Assembly: GCA_947066955.1 (NCBI GenBank)
Contig: CAMTAF010000013.1
Location: forward strand, 1-50,264
From: an uncultured Hungatella sp.
GTDB lineage: Bacteria > Bacillota > Clostridia > Lachnospirales > Lachnospiraceae
Length of the DNA stretch: 50,264 nt
Direction of reading: 5' to 3'
Shown here in pieces: positions 47,471-50,264 of the stretch; the first letter of the stretch is position 1, and every line of letters starts with the position of its first letter. Under the pieces are notes generated by a model that was not told where the DNA came from, did no database searches, and worked only from the letters and a program-made list of their open reading frames with translations. Made by a program: the position numbers and the translations under genes.

Positions 47471-49059
47471 TTGCTGTCCTCAAAGCTGTCCCGGATCATG
47501 GCCCGGATCTCCTCCATCTCTCTGGTGTCAGGAAGAAATCTCTCCCAATTTTGATACCCTGGAGAGTGTTCCATCTCCCCAGGGTCCATCTCCAGTCCGG
47601 CGCAGTACCGGGCATAGGTGTCCGCGTAGAACCAGGCCATGGACTCGGCGATCTCCTCCTCCAGACCGGAGGTCTCTTTCTTGATCTGTTCCTTTATGAG
47701 CTGATGGATGTACTCTCTCTGATATTGGGAAAAATCCAGGAGATTTTCATCCGAACAGTCATTTCTTGCGGCCCAGGCGCTGACGTCGGCCTGTCGGGTT
47801 TTGTAATCAATGGTCCCGTCTTCCTGCCAGGACACCACCCCGAACTGGCAGGGCGGGATGCTGAAGGCATCGTTTACGATCTCATAGATCCCGTATTCTT
47901 CTACTCCCGGTTCCTTCTTGTGCTTCTTCACCCTCTGTAAGTGGAGATGGCCGCTGATGTAGAGGGGAACCTCATAGCGCTCCAAAAGGCTTATGACATC
48001 GCTGCTGTTTTCCATGACGCACATGGCAGTAAACATGCGGCTCTCCTGGAGAAGATTGTGATGCCCCAGAACAATGACCTGGGCGCCCTGTTTCTCTGCC
48101 CCCTCAAGCTGCTGCTCCATCCACTCATAAGTCTCCGGCCTCACTGCTCCGTCTACCAGATTCTCAGGAACATATTGAGCCGTATCCAGAAGCATGAGCC
48201 ACAGATTCTCCCTCAGGGCATAAACGTAGCTGAAAGAGGACGGATCCCGGCTCAGGGCCTGGTCACAGCCAAAGTTACCGTATATCTCTTGGAATCTCTC
48301 CGGCGAGACTTCCTGGGTCCACTCTGCCTCCTCTCCAAAATAAACGCTGGAATGGTGGTTGTTGATGTCGTGGTTGCCAGGAATCACAAGAACCTGGACC
48401 CCCTGTTCCTGAAGCTTTGCCAGCTTTCCCGCCAGTTCTAAATGATTCAATTCCTCCCCATCCATAGTGATGTCCCCTGTGAGTATCAGGGCATCCGGCC
48501 TCTCGGCCGCCGCCTCCTCCAGAAGGGTATCCAGAAGCTCCGGCAGATACCGGACCACCTTCCCGTCGCACTTGCTCACAAAATCATCAAACGCTTTTCC
48601 GTAGTCCGTGGCGCCGGAAGACATATAGTGAAGGTCCGACACCACCCAGATCACCGGAAGAGGCACCTCCTCAGGCAAGATCTGGATCTCTTCCGGAGGC
48701 TGTACCTGATATTGCCACTGAGGCCTCCTGGCACGCCTGGGGCCCGCGGCTTCGGGCCGGCTCTCCTCCAAGGTTTCCTCTGTCTCCTGGCTTTCCCCGC
48801 CCGGCTCCTCCCCGGAAACATCGCTCCACCAGTCTCCGTCATCTTCTGGCACGGTCAGGGCCTTTGAACTCTCCTGTTCCTGATCATCAGACTCTTGCGG
48901 GCTCTCCCCTTCCACCACCGATATAACGATATTGTCTGTCCCTGTCTCCTGGTCCAAAAAATCTTTTACCCAAACTGCCACTTTCACCGCAAACACTGTA
49001 AGGCAGAGGACAGCAGTAGCAGCAGCGACAGCCCATCTCACTTTATTTTTCATCCTCAT
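47425..49059 (-). CDS. Membrane-anchored calcineurin-like metallophosphoesterase
   Basis: About 544 residues. An N-terminal anchor (about 5-28, VRWAVAAATAVLCLTVFAVK) precedes an acidic Ser/Glu linker (about 45-110), then the phosphoesterase core with SDLHYMS, LTGDITMDGEE, VIPGNHDINNHHS, VLGHHN and ISGHLHLQR, the full two-metal site. A helical C-terminal extension follows. It should act outside the membrane on phosphodiesters or phosphomonoesters of unknown identity. Start uncertain: ATG at 49059 or 49053, or GTG at 49077, none with a strong ribosome binding site. Confidence 0.88.
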   Translation of the reverse strand: MRMKNKVRWAVAAATAVLCLTVFAVKVAVWVKDFLDQETGTDNIVISVVEGESPQESDDQEQESSKALTVPEDDGDWWSDVSGEEPGGESQETEETLEESRPEAAGPRRARRPQWQYQVQPPEEIQILPEEVPLPVIWVVSDLHYMSSGATDYGKAFDDFVSKCDGKVVRYLPELLDTLLEEAAAERPDALILTGDITMDGEELNHLELAGKLAKLQEQGVQVLVIPGNHDINNHHSSVYFGEEAEWTQEVSPERFQEIYGNFGCDQALSRDPSSFSYVYALRENLWLMLLDTAQYVPENLVDGAVRPETYEWMEQQLEGAEKQGAQVIVLGHHNLLQESRMFTAMCVMENSSDVISLLERYEVPLYISGHLHLQRVKKHKKEPGVEEYGIYEIVNDAFSIPPCQFGVVSWQEDGTIDYKTRQADVSAWAARNDCSDENLLDFSQYQREYIHQLIKEQIKKETSGLEEEIAESMAWFYADTYARYCAGLEMDPGEMEHSPGYQNWERFLPDTREMEEIRAMIRDSFEDSNQFIFSAEKSSESCS

Positions 49060-49128
49060 GTTCTCTTTTCTTATCACTGCCCCGGAATTTTCAGGCTCCT
49101 TCAGGGCAGTAAAATCTCACCTCTGAAC

Positions 49129-49157
49129 ATTATACGAGGGGAAATCCCATTGGTCAA
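49129..49157 (-). promoter_or_regulatory. Promoter of the metallophosphoesterase gene
   Basis: Minus-strand TTGACC (49152-49157), a 17-bp spacer and TATAAT (49129-49134), about 70 bases upstream of the start. Confidence 0.7.
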
Positions 49158-49226
49158 ATTAAGAAAAACTTAAATGCCAGATACCCTCTCGCGGCGACCC
49201 TGGTTTACGGAATAGTTGAGTCAAAA

Positions 49227-49393
49227 TAGGTTGTATAGGTGTAAATTTAGGTCTATTTTCTGAAAATAGGTTATATTTAACCTTTTATTTTTAATATAAG
49301 GTTATTAATTTAACCTATTTTTAGTCTTTTTATTTCTATAAGTTGTCACATAACCTATAGTTTTTAATTATTAGGTTATATCGTGAGTAACCT
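49227..49393. promoter_or_regulatory. Array of AGGTT/AACCT motifs upstream of kptA
   Basis: Eight exact AGGTT/AACCT copies plus two TAGGT variants in 167 bp, on both strands, in a background of A/T. Two pairs form perfect dyads: AGGTTA-TATT-TAACCT (49268-49283) and AGGTTA-TTAATT-TAACCT (49299-49316). A CodY-like TATTTTCTGAAAATA (49254-49268, 13 of 15) overlaps the array. It ends 30 bp before the kptA promoter. Confidence 0.7.
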
Positions 49394-49421
49394 CTGCTCC
49401 CCTCTCCCACTCAGAACATGG

Positions 49422-49450
49422 TTGCCTTTTTGCTGTCCATATATTACAAT
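49422..49450 (+). promoter_or_regulatory. Promoter of kptA
   Basis: TTGCCT (49422-49427), a 17-bp spacer and TACAAT (49445-49450). The implied leader of about 140 nt contains the shared leader element. A TTGACA at 49465-49470 has no good -10 downstream. Confidence 0.55.
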
Positions 49451-49496
49451 ACCTATGTGTGTTTTTGACAAAGCTATCAGAACTCCACACTAAAGG

Positions 49497-49576
49497 AGGA
49501 GGAAGGCAAACGCGCAGCGTTTCCAGAATGCCTTCCGACGAACTGGCAGGTGGCGCAAAGCGACGCGTGCCGTTAC
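49497..49576 (+). repeat. Shared 5'-leader element, copy 2 (upstream of kptA)
   Basis: About 80 bp matching 21376-21456 in reverse. GGAAGGCA pairs with TGCCTTCC and encloses AAACGC-GCA-GCGTTT; the 3' part (CTGGCAGGTGGCGCAAAGCG) differs most, and it ends GACGCGTGCCGTTAC. It lies 20 bp before the kptA ATG and points toward it, as copy 1 does toward the AraC gene. Confidence 0.8.
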
Positions 49577-49596
49577 ATTAAAAAAGGAGATTTTTC

Positions 49597-50154
49597 ATGA
49601 GCTTGACCAGATTAAGCAAGTTTATCAGCCTGATTCTGCGCCACCAGCCTCAGGCAATCGGAATCACATTGGACGAACATGGGTGGGCCGATGTGGAGGA
49701 ACTGCTGGAGGGGATCAATAAGACCCGGTATATTGATATGGAGATGTTGGAGGAGATTGTCAGAAGTGACGAGAAGCAGAGATATTCTTTCAGCGAAAAC
49801 AAGGCCCTGATCCGGGCGAATCAGGGCCACTCTGTTCCTGTTGATGTGGAGCTGCCCCAAGTGGAGCCGCCTTCTCTCCTCTTCCACGGAACAGCCGAGA
49901 GATCTTTAAGCGCCATCAACCGGGAGGGGCTGCTTCCTATGGGGCGCCTCTATGTGCATCTGTCAGACAATGTAGAGACTGCCCGGAAGGTGGGAAGCCG
50001 CCACGGGAAGCCGGCGATTCTCCAGATCGACAGCCGCCGGATGGCCGGGGATGGAACCCTCTTTTTCCGCTCAGTCAACGGAGTCTGGCTCACCAAGAAG
50101 GTTCCCCCGGAGTATCTCACCCTTTGCCTGGACCAGCCGGAGGAAGAAAACTAG
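49597..50154 (+). CDS. kptA: RNA 2'-phosphotransferase (Tpt1/KptA)
   Basis: 185 residues, the full Tpt1/KptA length. It transfers an internal RNA 2'-phosphate to NAD+, giving ADP-ribose 1''-2'' cyclic phosphate. An N-terminal winged-helix RNA lobe has LSKFISLILRHQPQAIGITL; the NAD+-binding ADP-ribosyltransferase-like lobe has IRANQGHSV, LLFHGTAERSLSAINREGL and LYVHLSDNVETARKVGSRHG. Bacteria lack the fungal-type tRNA splicing that makes its eukaryotic substrate, so its role here is open. The ATG at 49597 has AAAGGAG. Confidence 0.95.
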   Translation: MSLTRLSKFISLILRHQPQAIGITLDEHGWADVEELLEGINKTRYIDMEMLEEIVRSDEKQRYSFSENKALIRANQGHSVPVDVELPQVEPPSLLFHGTAERSLSAINREGLLPMGRLYVHLSDNVETARKVGSRHGKPAILQIDSRRMAGDGTLFFRSVNGVWLTKKVPPEYLTLCLDQPEEEN

Positions 50155-50164
50155 CGCCTCATTC

Positions 50165-50264
50165 TCACATCAGAGGTGTAAACATTTTCAAAAACTGCTC
50201 CGGAGCAAAGGCGTAAAATTTTAAGAGCGGAAGGGCGAAGGCCAACACTAAGGCTCCAGTTCCC
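50165..50264 (-). CDS. C-terminal end of a minus-strand membrane protein (partial)
   Basis: The minus strand is open from the window edge to a TGA at 50165-50167, encoding a hydrophobic end with GALVLAFALPLLKFYAF and then PEQFLKMFTPLM. Composition and codon use look coding, and it is convergent with kptA. The rest lies beyond the window, so no family can be given. Confidence 0.45.
   Translation of the reverse strand, partial: GTGALVLAFALPLLKFYAFAPEQFLKMFTPLM

Noticed and set aside
49465-49496. TTGACA at 49465-49470 as the kptA promoter
   Set aside because: No acceptable -10 lies 16-18 bp downstream; TTGCCT-17-TACAAT at 49422-49450 is better.

Overview
The window reads as chromosomal DNA of a spore-forming, anaerobic Firmicute of the Lachnospiraceae (Clostridium cluster XIVa, Enterocloster/Lachnoclostridium-like). 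The basis is moderately GC-rich coding with AT-rich promoters of the TTGACA-17-TATAAT type, strong AGGAGG ribosome binding sites, a CarD-type regulator, a SleB-type cortex hydrolase, an ATP-dependent PEP carboxykinase, a T-box riboswitch, an Rpn/PD-(D/E)XK protein and candidate CodY sites. The genus is an inference. I saw no rRNA, tRNA, CRISPR array, prophage or complete insertion sequence.

Layout. 0.1-3.9 kb (minus strand): the translation/secretion cluster ffh - rpsP - khpA - rimM - trmD - rplS. 4.1-7.8 kb: two convergent flavin lipoprotein genes lying between ffh and ylxM, which are normally adjacent. 8-13.1 kb: ylxM, carD, a small gene, a HAD phosphatase, pckA, a pectinesterase without a signal peptide and a 46-residue membrane protein. 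13.2-20.3 kb: a peptide-type ABC importer operon ending in an AbgB-like M20 amidohydrolase. 20.5-25 kb: AraC and LysR regulators, an aldo/keto reductase, a YhcH protein and a SleB hydrolase. 25.3-29.8 kb: two tandem LeuC/LeuD pairs with a divergent LysR gene and a clear dyad operator. 29.9-34.4 kb: a small HTH/membrane pair, then a TelA / substrate-binding-VWA / XpaC-like envelope cassette. 34.6-36.2 kb: ilvN-ilvC. 36.4-40.5 kb: an 860-residue CoA-disulfide-reductase/rhodanese/sulfite-reductase/ferredoxin fusion, divergent from a GltD/NfnB-like flavoprotein. 40.6-43.4 kb: an ABC-class ATPase with an RG-rich segment and a membrane-anchored MerR protein. 43.7-46.9 kb: an Rpn-like nuclease and a stand-alone trpB2 behind a Trp-specific T-box. 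47-50.2 kb: an HTH protein, a membrane-anchored metallophosphoesterase and the RNA 2'-phosphotransferase kptA. The right edge cuts a further minus-strand reading frame.

How it fits together. Much of the window serves amino-acid and peptide economy: peptide uptake and amide hydrolysis, LeuCD twice, IlvNC, and TrpB2 under a Trp T-box. CodY-like boxes lie upstream of leuD-2, trpB and kptA. A second theme is anaerobic redox and sulfur chemistry: the flavin lipoproteins, the sulfur-reductase fusion and the NfnB-like partner.

The least expected structure is non-coding. Seven copies of one modular GC-rich palindromic repeat all lie in the same orientation, six of them directly against the U-tract of a minus-strand terminator. 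Two further repeat families occur twice each; one forms the 5' leader of both kptA and an AraC gene. An array of AGGTT/AACCT motifs lies between the metallophosphoesterase gene and kptA. All coordinates and motif counts were read by eye, and family assignments are from recognised motifs, not searches.
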